Source: Solimonas sp040391865 (GTDB lineage Bacteria > Pseudomonadota > Gammaproteobacteria > Nevskiales > Nevskiaceae). Taken from it: a stretch of 40,221 nucleotides of DNA. The DNA lies in NCBI GenBank assembly GCA_040391865.1, contig JBEBWZ010000015.1:1-40221 (forward strand). The letters run 5' to 3'. Position 1 is the first letter of the stretch; each line of letters opens with the position of its first letter. Position numbers and translations under genes: made by a program. Under the pieces are notes generated by a model, which saw only the letters and a list, made by a program, of their open reading frames with translations, was not told the DNA's origin and searched no databases. Positions 1 through 8,459 of this stretch are shown here, one piece after another.

Positions 1-1276
1 TGCTGCGGGCGTCGAGCCGCTGTACCAGCAGCGCTTCGATCTCTTCGGCGCCCGGCGCGTCGGCGGCGGCCGGGGCCTGTGCGAACCACACGGCCGGGTC
101 CTGCTGGATCAGGCCCAGCAAGATGCCGGCATCGAGCATCTGCGCCTTGATCAGCGCCTTCTCGATCGTGGTCTGTGCCTTGTTCGCGGCGCGTGCCAGC
201 TCGAACAATTCCGCCAGCGCCATCGGCGTGTTGAGATCGTCTTCCAACGCCGCGTAGAACGCGGGCGGCGCCTGGGTATCGGCGGCCGGCTCGACCTCGG
301 CCAGTTCACGCAGGGCGCCGTAGAGACGATCGAGTTTCTTGCGCGCCTCGCCCACCACGTCCTCGTTCCAGTCCACCGGCTGGCGATAGTGCCCGGTCAG
401 CAGCACCAGTCGGATCACCTCGCCCGGCACGGTCTTCAGCAGTTCGTGCACCAGCAGCACGTTGCCGACCGACTTCGACATCTTCTGGTGATCGACATTC
501 AGGAAGCCGTTATGCAGCCAGTAGCGCGCGAAGGTCTTGCCGCCATGCGCGCAGGTGGACTGCGCAATCTCGTTCTCGTGGTGCGGGAAGATCAGATCGT
601 GTCCGCCACCATGGATGTCGATGGTCTCGCCGAGCAGGGCTTCGGCCATCGCCGAGCATTCGATGTGCCAGCCGGGACGACCGCGGCCCCAGGGCGATTC
701 CCAGCCCGGCTGATCCTCGGTCGAAGGCTTCCACAGCACGAAGTCGCCGGCATGCTTCTTGTACGGCGCCACTTCGACCCGCGCGCCGGCCATCAGCGCC
801 TGCTCGTCGCGGCCCGACAGCTTGCCGTAGTCGGCATAGCTGAGCGTATGGAACAGGACGTGGCCTTCGGCGGCGTAGGCATGGCCGCTGTCGATCAGGC
901 GCTCGATCATCGACACGATCTGCGGCAGATGTTCGGTAACCCGCGGCGTGTAGTCCGGCGGCAGCACGCCGAGCGCCGCCATGTCCTCGTGATAGACCGC
1001 GGCGTAGCGATCGGTGATGACGCGGATATCGACGCCTTCCTTCGCCGCCGCAGCGTTGATCTTGTCGTCGATGTCGGTGATGTTGCGGACATAGACCACC
1101 TGCGGGAAGCGGCGGCGTAGCACGCGCGACAACACGTCGAACACCACGGCCGGACGCGCGTTGCCGATATGGGCGTAGCTGTAGACGGTGGGTCCGCAGA
1201 CGTACATCGTGATCCGCTGCGGGTCGAGCGGGATGAAGTCTTCCTTACGGCCGGAAAGCGTGTTGTGCAGCTGCAT
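1..1276 (-). CDS. cysS: Cysteinyl-tRNA synthetase, 3' end outside window
   Basis: This enzyme charges tRNA-Cys with cysteine in the cytoplasm. Reading leftward from the ATG at 1274-1276 the protein opens MQLHNTLSGRK and continues with the class I signature region CGPTVYSYAHIGNARP, where HIGN is the HIGH-type ATP motif and the Cys is the first zinc ligand. The second class I motif, KMSKS, is encoded at 470-484 (context VDHQKMSKSVGN). HGGGHDLIFPHHENE, the typical zinc/cysteine-binding region, lies between them. About 425 codons are visible. Against a usual length near 460 residues only the last few dozen residues are cut off by the window edge; the visible end, IEALLVQRLDARS, is the usual C-terminal tRNA-binding helix. 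Identification is firm. Confidence 0.97.
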   Translation of the reverse strand, partial: MQLHNTLSGRKEDFIPLDPQRITMYVCGPTVYSYAHIGNARPAVVFDVLSRVLRRRFPQVVYVRNITDIDDKINAAAAKEGVDIRVITDRYAAVYHEDMAALGVLPPDYTPRVTEHLPQIVSMIERLIDSGHAYAAEGHVLFHTLSYADYGKLSGRDEQALMAGARVEVAPYKKHAGDFVLWKPSTEDQPGWESPWGRGRPGWHIECSAMAEALLGETIDIHGGGHDLIFPHHENEIAQSTCAHGGKTFARYWLHNGFLNVDHQKMSKSVGNVLLVHELLKTVPGEVIRLVLLTGHYRQPVDWNEDVVGEARKKLDRLYGALRELAEVEPAADTQAPPAFYAALEDDLNTPMALAELFELARAANKAQTTIEKALIKAQMLDAGILLGLIQQDPAVWFAQAPAAADAPGAEEIEALLVQRLDARS

Positions 1277-1351
1277 GGCAGGGGTTACCGATCCTGGGGC
1301 GCATTCGAGCCGCGCAGGATACCCGCAGCCGCGAGCGAAGTCGCCCCACAG

Positions 1352-1477
1352 CTACTGCAGGAGCAGCACCAGCAGCGCTCCCGAGATGAACCCAAGGCCG
1401 TAGCCCCAGCAGGCCCAGCGATAGCGCCGCTTGAGACGATTGCGCCCCGACAGGGCATCGAAATAAGTCAGTGACAC
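1352..1477 (-). CDS. Small single-helix membrane protein (41 aa), unknown
   Basis: Not recognised as a named family. A GTG at 1475-1477 opens a 41-codon frame ending in TAG at 1352-1354. The upstream sequence TGAGGAAATTGGA supplies a GAGG ribosome-binding site at about 8 nt. The product begins MSLTYFDALSGRNRLKRRYR, a positively charged N-terminal stretch, followed by an aromatic/glycine-rich hydrophobic helix (WACWGYGLGFISGALLVLLL) ending at Gln41. The positive charges before the helix suggest an N-in orientation under the positive-inside rule. It sits 75 bp before cysS on the same strand. Its short length and lack of homology evidence keep confidence moderate, but the RBS, stop and amphipathic layout look real. 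Confidence 0.5.
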   Translation of the reverse strand: MSLTYFDALSGRNRLKRRYRWACWGYGLGFISGALLVLLLQ

Positions 1478-1755
1478 TCCAATTTCCTCACAATTAGCTC
1501 CGCGCACCTACCCCTGTGCGCCGAGATTCAGGATGCAGACCGCGCTCCGCGGTTGATACCCCTGAAACAGGGGGAATGGCCCGCTGTGGCGGCCTGCGCC
1601 GCTGGCACTACCGCTGCCAGACCCTACTCCGACTCTGTGACGAAACCTCGTACTTCAGCGCCACGACCTGCCGCAGTGTCGTGAAGCCCCACTCTGACCC
1701 CGAAAGCCTCCGAAAATTCACGCCCGCTGCCCGCGCCGCCGGTGCGGTGCCCGGC
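1478..1755. other. Intergenic region with two dyads
   Basis: No gene is visible in these 278 bases between the aminopeptidase stop and the small membrane protein. Two symmetric elements stand out. GCGCAC (1502-1507) and GTGCGC (1516-1521) form a perfect 6-bp inverted repeat with an 8-nt spacer, 25 nt upstream of the GTG start at 1477; this could be an operator. CCCCTG-AAA-CAGGGG (1559-1573) is a perfect 6-bp hairpin with no adjacent T-run, so it is not a typical intrinsic terminator. No clear -35/-10 pair was recognised. Confidence 0.35.
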
Positions 1756-2877
1756 TCAGGGAGGGGCCTCGGATTCGGGTCGCGGCAGTGGCGGTAGTCG
1801 TATCGCGAGCGCCTGCAGCCGCTGCCGCTCCGCCTGTCGCTGCGCCAGCGGCAACCGCGACCAGTGCCGTGCCGCCGCATGAAACCGCGCCCAGTCCTGC
1901 CCCTGCTCCGCATACAGGGCCGCGAAGGCCGGCACGTCTTCATCGTAGAGTCCGAAAGGCAGCAGCTTGGCGTTGTTGAGCGTGCCGTCGGCAAACCAGC
2001 GGTCGTAGCCGCTGAAACCACCCCAGGGGCCATCGCGCAGCTGCCGGTAATCTTCACGCAGGCGCGCGAACTCCGCCGCCTTGCCTGCGGCCCGCTCCGG
2101 CTCCGGCAAGGTCTGCCGGTACAGCGCCTGCAGCCGTTCGCGGCTGGCCAGCACCAACTGCACGAACTGCGCCTTGCGCGCCTGCGCGGCGGCATCGAAA
2201 GCGATCGGCGCTTGCGCATGGCTGGCGCGGTACTGGCGCAAGCCTTCCTGTTCGACGAAGCTGGCGTAGGACTCGTTGAAACGGGTATCCCCCTGCAGAT
2301 ACAGCTGCTGATGCGCCAGCTCGTGGAACACGGTGCCGATCAGGGTGGCGTCATCCCAGCGCATCATCGAGCTGAGCACCGGATCGTCGAACCAGCCCAG
2401 CGTCGAGTAGGCCGGCACGCCACCGATGTACACATCGTTGCCCGCCGCACGCAGTTCGTCGGCACGCTGCTGCGCACGCGGTAGCGCGTAGTAGCCCTGA
2501 TAGGCCAGACAGCCGGCAATCGGGAAGCAGCGTTCCACCGGCTGCAGCGAATAGGCCGGTGTCGCAAACACATTCCACACCACGTAGGGACGATCCAGCT
2601 CGGCATAACGGGTATAGCTGCCGTTGTCCGGCAGCTGCAGTGCCGCGACCGCCCAGCGTCGCGCTGTCTGCACCTGCCGCAGCCGCTGTTTCAGCAGCGG
2701 ATCGCGCTGCTCATCGGCGAGGATCTCGGCGATCGGCTGGCGTGCACGCAGCAGTTGCCACTGCCCGTTCGCAAGGTGGCCGTAGTAGTCCAGCAGGGTG
2801 CACGCGCTCAGCGATGGCAGCACACACAGCAGCAGGATCAGCACCCGCATCCGTAATCCGACAGTCATTATTACCAC
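1756..2877 (-). CDS. Predicted aminopeptidase lipoprotein (COG4324 type)
   Basis: This is probably a zinc metallopeptidase anchored to a membrane by lipid. The N-terminus carries a short hydrophobic signal ending in the lipobox LSAC (Cys26 from the first in-frame start). Around residues 183-212 it has VFHELAHQ, an HExxH zinc site, followed by NESYASFVEQEG, which supplies the third acidic ligand in the usual place. This arrangement and the 373-residue length fit the predicted-aminopeptidase family COG4324. The start is uncertain: GTG at 2877, ATG at 2868 and ATG at 2850 are in frame and none has a strong Shine-Dalgarno; all keep the signal peptide. It is divergent from the hydrolase at 2953, with only 75 bp for both promoters. 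Substrate is unknown. Confidence 0.85.
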   Translation of the reverse strand: MVIMTVGLRMRVLILLLCVLPSLSACTLLDYYGHLANGQWQLLRARQPIAEILADEQRDPLLKQRLRQVQTARRWAVAALQLPDNGSYTRYAELDRPYVVWNVFATPAYSLQPVERCFPIAGCLAYQGYYALPRAQQRADELRAAGNDVYIGGVPAYSTLGWFDDPVLSSMMRWDDATLIGTVFHELAHQQLYLQGDTRFNESYASFVEQEGLRQYRASHAQAPIAFDAAAQARKAQFVQLVLASRERLQALYRQTLPEPERAAGKAAEFARLREDYRQLRDGPWGGFSGYDRWFADGTLNNAKLLPFGLYDEDVPAFAALYAEQGQDWARFHAAARHWSRLPLAQRQAERQRLQALAIRLPPLPRPESEAPP

Positions 2878-2952
2878 TCGATTTCAGTATTCCGTGCGCG
2901 TAATGTGGTACCTAAGGCGCACCATAGCGCCGACGATTCCAGGGGAACATCC

Positions 2953-4794
2953 GTGCTACGCATTCCTTTAGTTGCAGTCCTCGCATCCTGCCTGCTGGCC
3001 GCCTGCGGCAGTAGTGACAGTGCGCTCGACAGCCGCATCGTCGGCGGTGAAAGCCCTGCGCGGGTGCCGGTCGCCAGCAGCCGCGACGGGACGTCCTACC
3101 GTCAGGCGATCGTTTCCGAAGTCACCGGCGACACCACCATCGTGCAGGTCTTCGAGCCCACGCGCCTCGAAGCCGGCAAGACCTATCCGCTGGTGCTTGA
3201 AGGCCACGGCTACGGCGGCTCGCGCCAGACCGAGGCGGCGGACGGCAGCTTCATCCGCCGTCTCAACGACGCCGGCTATTACGTGATCTCGATCGACCAG
3301 CGCGGGTTCGGCGAATCCAGCGGCACGGTCCGCGTCATGGACCCGGACTACGAAGGCCAGAACCTGGTCGGACTGCTGGACTGGGCCGAGAATCTCGAAG
3401 GCCTGCGTCGCCGCAGCAATGGCGAAATGTATGTCGGCAGCTACGGCGGCTCATATGGCGGCATGTACCAGTTCCTGCTGTTCGGCGCCGATCCCAGGCA
3501 CCGCCTGCGGGTGATCGCACCCAACGTGACGCCGCACGATCTGGTTTACGCACTCAATCCGAACAACGTGGTGAAATCGGGCTGGGCCCTGCTGCTCAGC
3601 GTCGGTGGCGAAGCGTCGGTGACCCAGATCCTCAATCCGGCCGATCCGGCCGGCTCCCTGCAGTCGCTGGTGCAGCAACTCGGCGAAGGCGGCACACGCC
3701 AGGACACGGCCATCATCGAAACTCTGGCACAGGGCGCGCTGAGCAATCAGTTCCCCGAGGCCGGCACCAATTTCTTCGCGTACCACAGCGTGCGTTACTT
3801 CTGCGACGGCGTCGCACCCGGACCGCAGAATTTCATCTTCGGCACACCCGATACCTTCCTGGTGCCGCCCGGCCCGATCCCCGCAGTGGATGCGCTGATC
3901 ATGCAGGGCTTCCGCGACACCCTGTTCAACTTCAACGACGGTCTGCACAACTACGAATGCATGAAGGCACGCGGCGGCGACGTGCGCCTGCTGACGCACC
4001 AGAGCGGCCACATCCTGCCGCTCAGCACCGAGGCGCTGGAAGGCCCGCTCGATGCCTTCTACCAGGCATTGACGCTGCCCAACTTCCAGGATGGCGGCGG
4101 CAGCGGCAACTGCGGTTCGGTGAACCTGAACGACGCCCAGTTCGCCTGGTTCGAAGAGAAGCTGCGCGGCCAGTCGGGCTCGATTGCAGCGGCGCTGAAA
4201 ACCGGCAGCGACGTCTGCCTCAGCCTCGCCGATGACGACGCCATCGCCGTGCGCAGCGTCAAGCGCGGCGGCGAATCCTTCGAGATCGCCAGTGCCACGC
4301 CGCAGCTCAACTCGGCGCTGGGCGTGGTCGGCGCCCTGCTCGGCAACGCCGCACGCGAGGCGCTGCTGGCGACACAACCGCTGAAGACCATCGGCGCAGG
4401 CGGCGCCGTGCTCGCGGGCGTACCGCAGCTGGACATCGAGATCGCCGGCCTCACCGGACTCGAGATGACCACCTGCGTGACGCCGGTGATCCAGCTCGGA
4501 TGTGATCCGATCCTGTTCATCGGCATCGGCCACCGCAAGGCTGGCACCCAGCGCTGGGACCTGATCGACGACCAGCTGACTCCGGTACGCGGCTTCGGCC
4601 GCCATACGCTGGACATGACCGGCATTGCCGAGCGCCTCGCCGAAGGCGACCAGTTGGCGCTGCTGGTTTACGGCTTCCACGCGCAGTACCCGATCACCTG
4701 GTCGCGCGACCTGCTGGTACCAGCGCTGAAACTCAGCGGCTCGGTCTCACTGCCGCTGCTGGATGCCTCGGAGATTGTCGCCAACGGCATCTGA
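2953..4794 (+). CDS. Lipoprotein alpha/beta hydrolase, CocE/peptidase S15-like
   Basis: The protein (613 aa) looks like a secreted, lipid-anchored serine hydrolase. The GTG start at 2953 follows AGGGGA by 6 nt and begins directly with a signal sequence and lipobox LAAC (Cys18); an in-frame start 16 codons upstream would place a charged tail before the signal, so GTG is preferred. The core contains an alpha/beta-hydrolase oxyanion-type segment LEGHGYGG, the motif YYVISIDQRGFGESSG, and a nucleophile elbow GGSYGG with the probable catalytic Ser167. HQSGHILP near residue 355 probably holds the catalytic His. The long C-terminal part resembles the beta-sandwich tail of CocE/NonD enzymes. It could be an esterase, acylase or X-Pro peptidase; the substrate cannot be told. 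A terminator follows at 4815. Confidence 0.8.
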   Translation: MLRIPLVAVLASCLLAACGSSDSALDSRIVGGESPARVPVASSRDGTSYRQAIVSEVTGDTTIVQVFEPTRLEAGKTYPLVLEGHGYGGSRQTEAADGSFIRRLNDAGYYVISIDQRGFGESSGTVRVMDPDYEGQNLVGLLDWAENLEGLRRRSNGEMYVGSYGGSYGGMYQFLLFGADPRHRLRVIAPNVTPHDLVYALNPNNVVKSGWALLLSVGGEASVTQILNPADPAGSLQSLVQQLGEGGTRQDTAIIETLAQGALSNQFPEAGTNFFAYHSVRYFCDGVAPGPQNFIFGTPDTFLVPPGPIPAVDALIMQGFRDTLFNFNDGLHNYECMKARGGDVRLLTHQSGHILPLSTEALEGPLDAFYQALTLPNFQDGGGSGNCGSVNLNDAQFAWFEEKLRGQSGSIAAALKTGSDVCLSLADDDAIAVRSVKRGGESFEIASATPQLNSALGVVGALLGNAAREALLATQPLKTIGAGGAVLAGVPQLDIEIAGLTGLEMTTCVTPVIQLGCDPILFIGIGHRKAGTQRWDLIDDQLTPVRGFGRHTLDMTGIAERLAEGDQLALLVYGFHAQYPITWSRDLLVPALKLSGSVSLPLLDASEIVANGI

Positions 4795-4814
4795 GCGCAT
4801 CAGCGTTCTCATGG

Positions 4815-4837
4815 GGCCGCCGCAAGGCGGCCTTTTT
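4815..4837 (+). terminator. Intrinsic terminator after the CocE-like hydrolase
   Basis: GGCCGCC (4815-4821), loop GCAA, GGCGGCC (4826-4832) and five T residues (4833-4837) form a textbook rho-independent terminator 20 nt after the TGA at 4794. It also argues against the longest possible start of the next gene at 4836, which would lie in the T-run. Confidence 0.9.
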
Positions 4838-4874
4838 GTTGGGCGCCATACGTTGCCGGCAGCGGTTCCGAATT

Positions 4875-5933
4875 ATGATGCGTAGCCCCCTGCCCTCCGT
4901 GCCCTGTATGCCCCTTCGTGCCCTGCCCGCCGCTTCGATCCATCGTCGCGATCTCTATGCCTGGGGCGGCGCGGTGCTGGTGCTGCTGCTGGTCCTGCAG
5001 CTGCACCTGCTGCCGGCCCTGCTGGCGGGACTGCTGGTGTTCGAACTGGTCAATCTGCTGACACCGTGGTTCCGGCTGAAGGCCCTGGGGCGCGACGGAC
5101 CGCGGCTGGTCGCGGTCACGCTGATCGCCACCGCCGTGATTGCCGGCCTGGCCGCGGCCGGTGTCGCGATCGCTTCGGTGCTGCGCAACGGCGAAAGCAT
5201 TCCGCTACTGATGCAGCGCATGGCCGAGATCATCGAGAACTCCCGAGATCGTTTGCCGCTGTGGCTGCTGTCCTATATTCCGGACGACGCCGAAAGCCTG
5301 CGCATCGCACTGGTCGAACGGCTGCGCCTGCATGCCGCGGAGCTGCAGCTTGCCGGACGCGAACTGGGCCGCGGCCTCGCACACATGCTGATCGGCATGG
5401 TCATCGGCGCGCTGCTGTCACTGCAGAAAGCCGTGGCCACCCAGGAACGGCGGCCGCTCGCCGAATACATCGTCAGTCGCGCCGAGCACATGGCGCGGGT
5501 CTTCCGCCGCGTGGTGTTCGCACAGGTGTGGATCTCGGGCATCAACACCCTGTTCACCTGGTTCTACCTTGCCGTGGCGCTGCCTGCGTTCGGCGTCGAC
5601 CTGCCGCTGATCAAGACGCTGGTCGCCGTCACCTTCATTGCCGGCCTGCTGCCGATCATCGGCAACCTGATTTCCAATACCGTGATCTTCGTGGTCAGTC
5701 TCAGCCAGGGCCTGTATGTGGCGATGGCTTCGCTGGCTTACCTGATCGTGATCCACAAGCTGGAATACTTCCTCAACGCGCGCATCATCGGCTCCAACAT
5801 CAAGGCGCGGGCCTGGGAGCTGCTGATTGCGATGCTGGTGATGGAAGCCGCGTTCGGCATTGCCGGCCTGGTCGCGGCACCGATCTTCTACGCCTATTTC
5901 AAGGACGAACTGCGCGCCAAAGGGCTGGTCTGA
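4875..5933 (+). CDS. AI-2E family transporter (PerM/TqsA type)
   Basis: Integral inner-membrane protein of the AI-2E transporter superfamily. Family members include TqsA, which exports autoinducer-2, as well as PerM-like permeases and Na+/H+ antiporters, so the substrate here is open. It has an early hydrophobic block rich in Leu/Val, a long amphipathic middle (residues roughly 110-190), and a C-terminal membrane half containing the conserved region FIAGLLPIIGNLISNTVIF and the glycine/Asn-rich segment LNARIIGSNIKARAWELL, typical of the family. Candidate starts are ATG 4875, 4878 and 4908; none has a good ribosome-binding site. ATG 4875 gives 352 aa, close to the family norm. It stands alone, convergent with the MBL-fold gene only 24 bp away. 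Confidence 0.85.
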   Translation: MMRSPLPSVPCMPLRALPAASIHRRDLYAWGGAVLVLLLVLQLHLLPALLAGLLVFELVNLLTPWFRLKALGRDGPRLVAVTLIATAVIAGLAAAGVAIASVLRNGESIPLLMQRMAEIIENSRDRLPLWLLSYIPDDAESLRIALVERLRLHAAELQLAGRELGRGLAHMLIGMVIGALLSLQKAVATQERRPLAEYIVSRAEHMARVFRRVVFAQVWISGINTLFTWFYLAVALPAFGVDLPLIKTLVAVTFIAGLLPIIGNLISNTVIFVVSLSQGLYVAMASLAYLIVIHKLEYFLNARIIGSNIKARAWELLIAMLVMEAAFGIAGLVAAPIFYAYFKDELRAKGLV

Positions 5934-5957
5934 ACCTGGGCCCGGCGAACGCGGCCA

Positions 5958-6917
5958 CTATGCCGCCGGCCGGTCCAGCCACACCCCGAGGCCCTGTGCG
6001 TTCAGTTCCATGTCGAAGGCCAGCAGCTCGCGCACGCGCGCCGGCGAGATAGGATTCTGCTGCGCCTGCAGCGTTGCCAGCGCGTCCTGCAGCAGCGCTT
6101 CACGCAATTGCTCGTGGCGCTGCGGCGCCGCCTTCAAGCGCTGTCCGATGGACTGATAACGCATCAAGCCCGCGCGCAGGTCGTCTGCCAGCTTCGGCAC
6201 GTTTTCGACCACGCTGTAATGCGTCAGATACATGCGCTGCGGCGCAAACGACAGGTAGCGCTCGATGGTCGCCAGCCAGGCCTCCGGCTCGAACTGTACC
6301 GGCGTGGTGGTCGGCATCAGGAACGGCCCCTGCGGGCCATCGAATTCGCGATAGCTGAGACCGAAGGTGTCTCCGGTGAAAAAGCCGCGACTGACCGCGT
6401 CCCAGATGCTGAAGTGATGGCGCGCATGGCCTGGCGTATCGACGAACAGCAACTCGCCCTCACCGAACGGCAGGCGGTCGTTGTCGTCGGCGACGATCAC
6501 CCGTGCTTCCGGCACTGCGGCGATCTCGCCGTACATCGCCGCCACTGCCTCCGCGCCGTAAACCGCGCTGGCACCGGCAATCAGCTTCGACGGATCGATC
6601 AGATGCCGCGCACCCCGCGGATGCGCCACCAGTTGCGCCGACGGCAGTTCACGCATCAGTACGCCGACACCGCCGGCATGATCGAGATGCACATGGGTGG
6701 GGATCACGTAACGGACGCGCTCGCGGGCGATGCCGCGCGCCGCCAGCAAGGCCAGCAGCCGCGGCACCCCATGCGCGGTGCCGGCTTCGATGAACGCATA
6801 GTCGCGGCCGCGCTCGATCAGATAGCAGGCAGCGAGGTTGGGACGCTCCTGCAAGGTGTCGATGCAGGTAATGCCGTAACCCAGATCCCGGGACGGCGGC
6901 AGTTCTGAAATATTCAT
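5958..6917 (-). CDS. MBL-fold metallo-hydrolase
   Basis: A 319-residue soluble metallo-beta-lactamase-fold hydrolase. The binuclear metal site is complete: HVHLDH at residues 75-80, the third-motif His in DTPGHARHH, the bridging Asp in FFTGDTFG, and a C-terminal His in LTHYS. The fold starts with CYLIERGRDYAFIEAG, the usual first strands of the family, and no signal peptide is seen, so it is probably cytoplasmic. After the core comes a roughly 90-residue helical tail, ALLQDALATLQAQQ and so on. The family contains glyoxalase II, lactonases and other hydrolases, and the substrate cannot be deduced. It is divergent from chrA, sharing a 93-bp region. Confidence 0.88.
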   Translation of the reverse strand: MNISELPPSRDLGYGITCIDTLQERPNLAACYLIERGRDYAFIEAGTAHGVPRLLALLAARGIARERVRYVIPTHVHLDHAGGVGVLMRELPSAQLVAHPRGARHLIDPSKLIAGASAVYGAEAVAAMYGEIAAVPEARVIVADDNDRLPFGEGELLFVDTPGHARHHFSIWDAVSRGFFTGDTFGLSYREFDGPQGPFLMPTTTPVQFEPEAWLATIERYLSFAPQRMYLTHYSVVENVPKLADDLRAGLMRYQSIGQRLKAAPQRHEQLREALLQDALATLQAQQNPISPARVRELLAFDMELNAQGLGVWLDRPAA

Positions 6918-7010
6918 GGGCTACATTGTCGCCGACGATTCGCCAGATTGCAGGCGCAGGCCTGTGAAACGGCACAACCGCACGGCATTGAACAGAATCA
7001 CGGACTTCGC

Positions 7011-8372
7011 ATGAGCGGCACAACCCTGCACCATCCTCCCGCGCACGACCCGATCCCGACCGTGCCGTTCCGCGATGCGCTGCGCGTCTGGGTCAAGCTC
7101 GGCTGGCTCAGCTTCGGCGGTCCCGCCGGGCAGATTGCGCTGATGCATCGCCTGCTGGTCGAGGAGAGGCAATGGATCTCCGAAGCGCGCTTCCTGCATG
7201 CACTGAACTACTGCATGTTGCTGCCGGGCCCGGAAGCGCAGCAGCTCGCAACCTATATCGGCTGGCTGCTGCATCGGGGCTGGGGCGGTCTTGTGGCCGG
7301 AACCCTGTTCGTGCTGCCGGGTTTCGTGCTGATGCTGGCAATCGCCGTCATCTACGTCAGCTATGGTGAACTGCGCTGGGTGCAGGGCCTGCTGTTCGGG
7401 ATGCAGGCGGCAACACTCGCGATCGTGCTCGAAGCGGTGCTCCGCGTGGGCAGGAAAGCCCTGCAGACGCGTGCACTGTGGTGGCTGGCCGCCGTGGCCT
7501 TCATCGCCATCTTCGCCTTCCACGCACCATTTCCGCTGATCGTGCTTGGCGCCGGACTGATCGGCTGGCTCGGTGCCCGTCTCTGGCCACAACACTTTCC
7601 GCCGCGACCGCTGCGATCACCTGCGGACAGCACGCCGAGGACGTCCGCGAACGCCACACAGGGGCAGTGGGTGTTGAAGATCCTGTTCAGCGGCGTGCTG
7701 TTATGGGGATTGCCGGTGCTGCTCCTGCTGCTGACCTTGGGGGCCGCCCATGTCTACACCCAGGAAGCACTGTTCTTCAGCAAGATGGCGGTGGTGAGCT
7801 TTGGCGGCGCTTACGCGGTGCTGGCCTACATGACACAGCAGGCGGTCGAGCGTTATGGCTGGTTGCTGCCGGGCGAGATGGTGCAGGGCCTGGCGCTGGC
7901 CGAAACCACACCCGGCCCCTTGATCCTGGTGCTGACCTATGTCGGATTCCTCGGCGCCTACCGCGATCCCGGCACACTCGATCCGCTGTTGGCCGGTCTG
8001 TTCGGCGCCACGCTCTCGACCTGGGTCACCTTCGTGCCGTGCTTCCTGTGGATCTTCCTCGGCGCACCGTACATCGAGCGCCTGCGCGGCCACGCCGGAC
8101 TCGGCGCCGCACTGAATGGCATCACCGCTGCCATCGTGGGTGTGATCCTGAACCTGTCGATCTGGTTTGCGCTGCACGTCCTGTTCAAGGAGGTCGGCCA
8201 ATGGCAGGGCTACGGGCTGCAGCTGCCGATCCCGCAATGGGCCTCTCTGGATCTTGCCGCACTGGCGCTGGGCGCCGGCGCGATGCTCGCCATGCTGAGA
8301 TTCCGGGTCAGCCTGATCAAGACCCTGCTCGTCTGCGCGGTGATCGGACTGATCGTCGCGGGCTGGCGATGA
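7011..8372 (+). CDS. chrA: Chromate transporter ChrA, long-chain type
   Basis: Inner-membrane CHR-family transporter, whose characterised members export chromate driven by the proton gradient. It is the bidomain (long-chain) form. The N-terminal half has FGGPAGQIALMH, MLLPGPEAQQLATYIGW and GTLFVLPG; the C-terminal half repeats the pattern with SFGGAYAVLAYM and ETTPGPLILVLTYVGF. Both halves are followed by several hydrophobic helices. The ATG at 7011 gives MSGTTLHHPP and 453 aa; an in-frame start 21 codons earlier adds a poorly conserved hydrophilic tail and is less likely. Upstream sequence shows only a weak GGA. No chrB-like regulator or other metal resistance gene is adjacent, so a role in chromate resistance is by homology only. 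Confidence 0.92.
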   Translation: MSGTTLHHPPAHDPIPTVPFRDALRVWVKLGWLSFGGPAGQIALMHRLLVEERQWISEARFLHALNYCMLLPGPEAQQLATYIGWLLHRGWGGLVAGTLFVLPGFVLMLAIAVIYVSYGELRWVQGLLFGMQAATLAIVLEAVLRVGRKALQTRALWWLAAVAFIAIFAFHAPFPLIVLGAGLIGWLGARLWPQHFPPRPLRSPADSTPRTSANATQGQWVLKILFSGVLLWGLPVLLLLLTLGAAHVYTQEALFFSKMAVVSFGGAYAVLAYMTQQAVERYGWLLPGEMVQGLALAETTPGPLILVLTYVGFLGAYRDPGTLDPLLAGLFGATLSTWVTFVPCFLWIFLGAPYIERLRGHAGLGAALNGITAAIVGVILNLSIWFALHVLFKEVGQWQGYGLQLPIPQWASLDLAALALGAGAMLAMLRFRVSLIKTLLVCAVIGLIVAGWR

Positions 8373-8410
8373 GCGCTCGCGCAATTTGATGAGGACGCAA
8401 TTCGCGGCAC

Positions 8411-8438
8411 AAAAAAAAGCCCTCGCGAGGAGGGCTTT
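8411..8438. terminator. Bidirectional intrinsic terminator
   Basis: AAAGCCCTC (8416-8424), loop GCGAG, GAGGGCTTT (8430-8438). Read on the minus strand the hairpin is followed by eight T residues (complement of 8411-8418), so it primarily ends the amidohydrolase gene whose stop is at 8460. On the plus strand it lies 44 nt after chrA and has a short TTT, so it may also terminate chrA. Confidence 0.9.
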
Positions 8439-8459
8439 CTGGTCACACTGGCGTGGCGC

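Noticed and set aside
4836..4874. Upstream extension of the AI-2E transporter
   Set aside because: It would start in the T-run of an intrinsic terminator.
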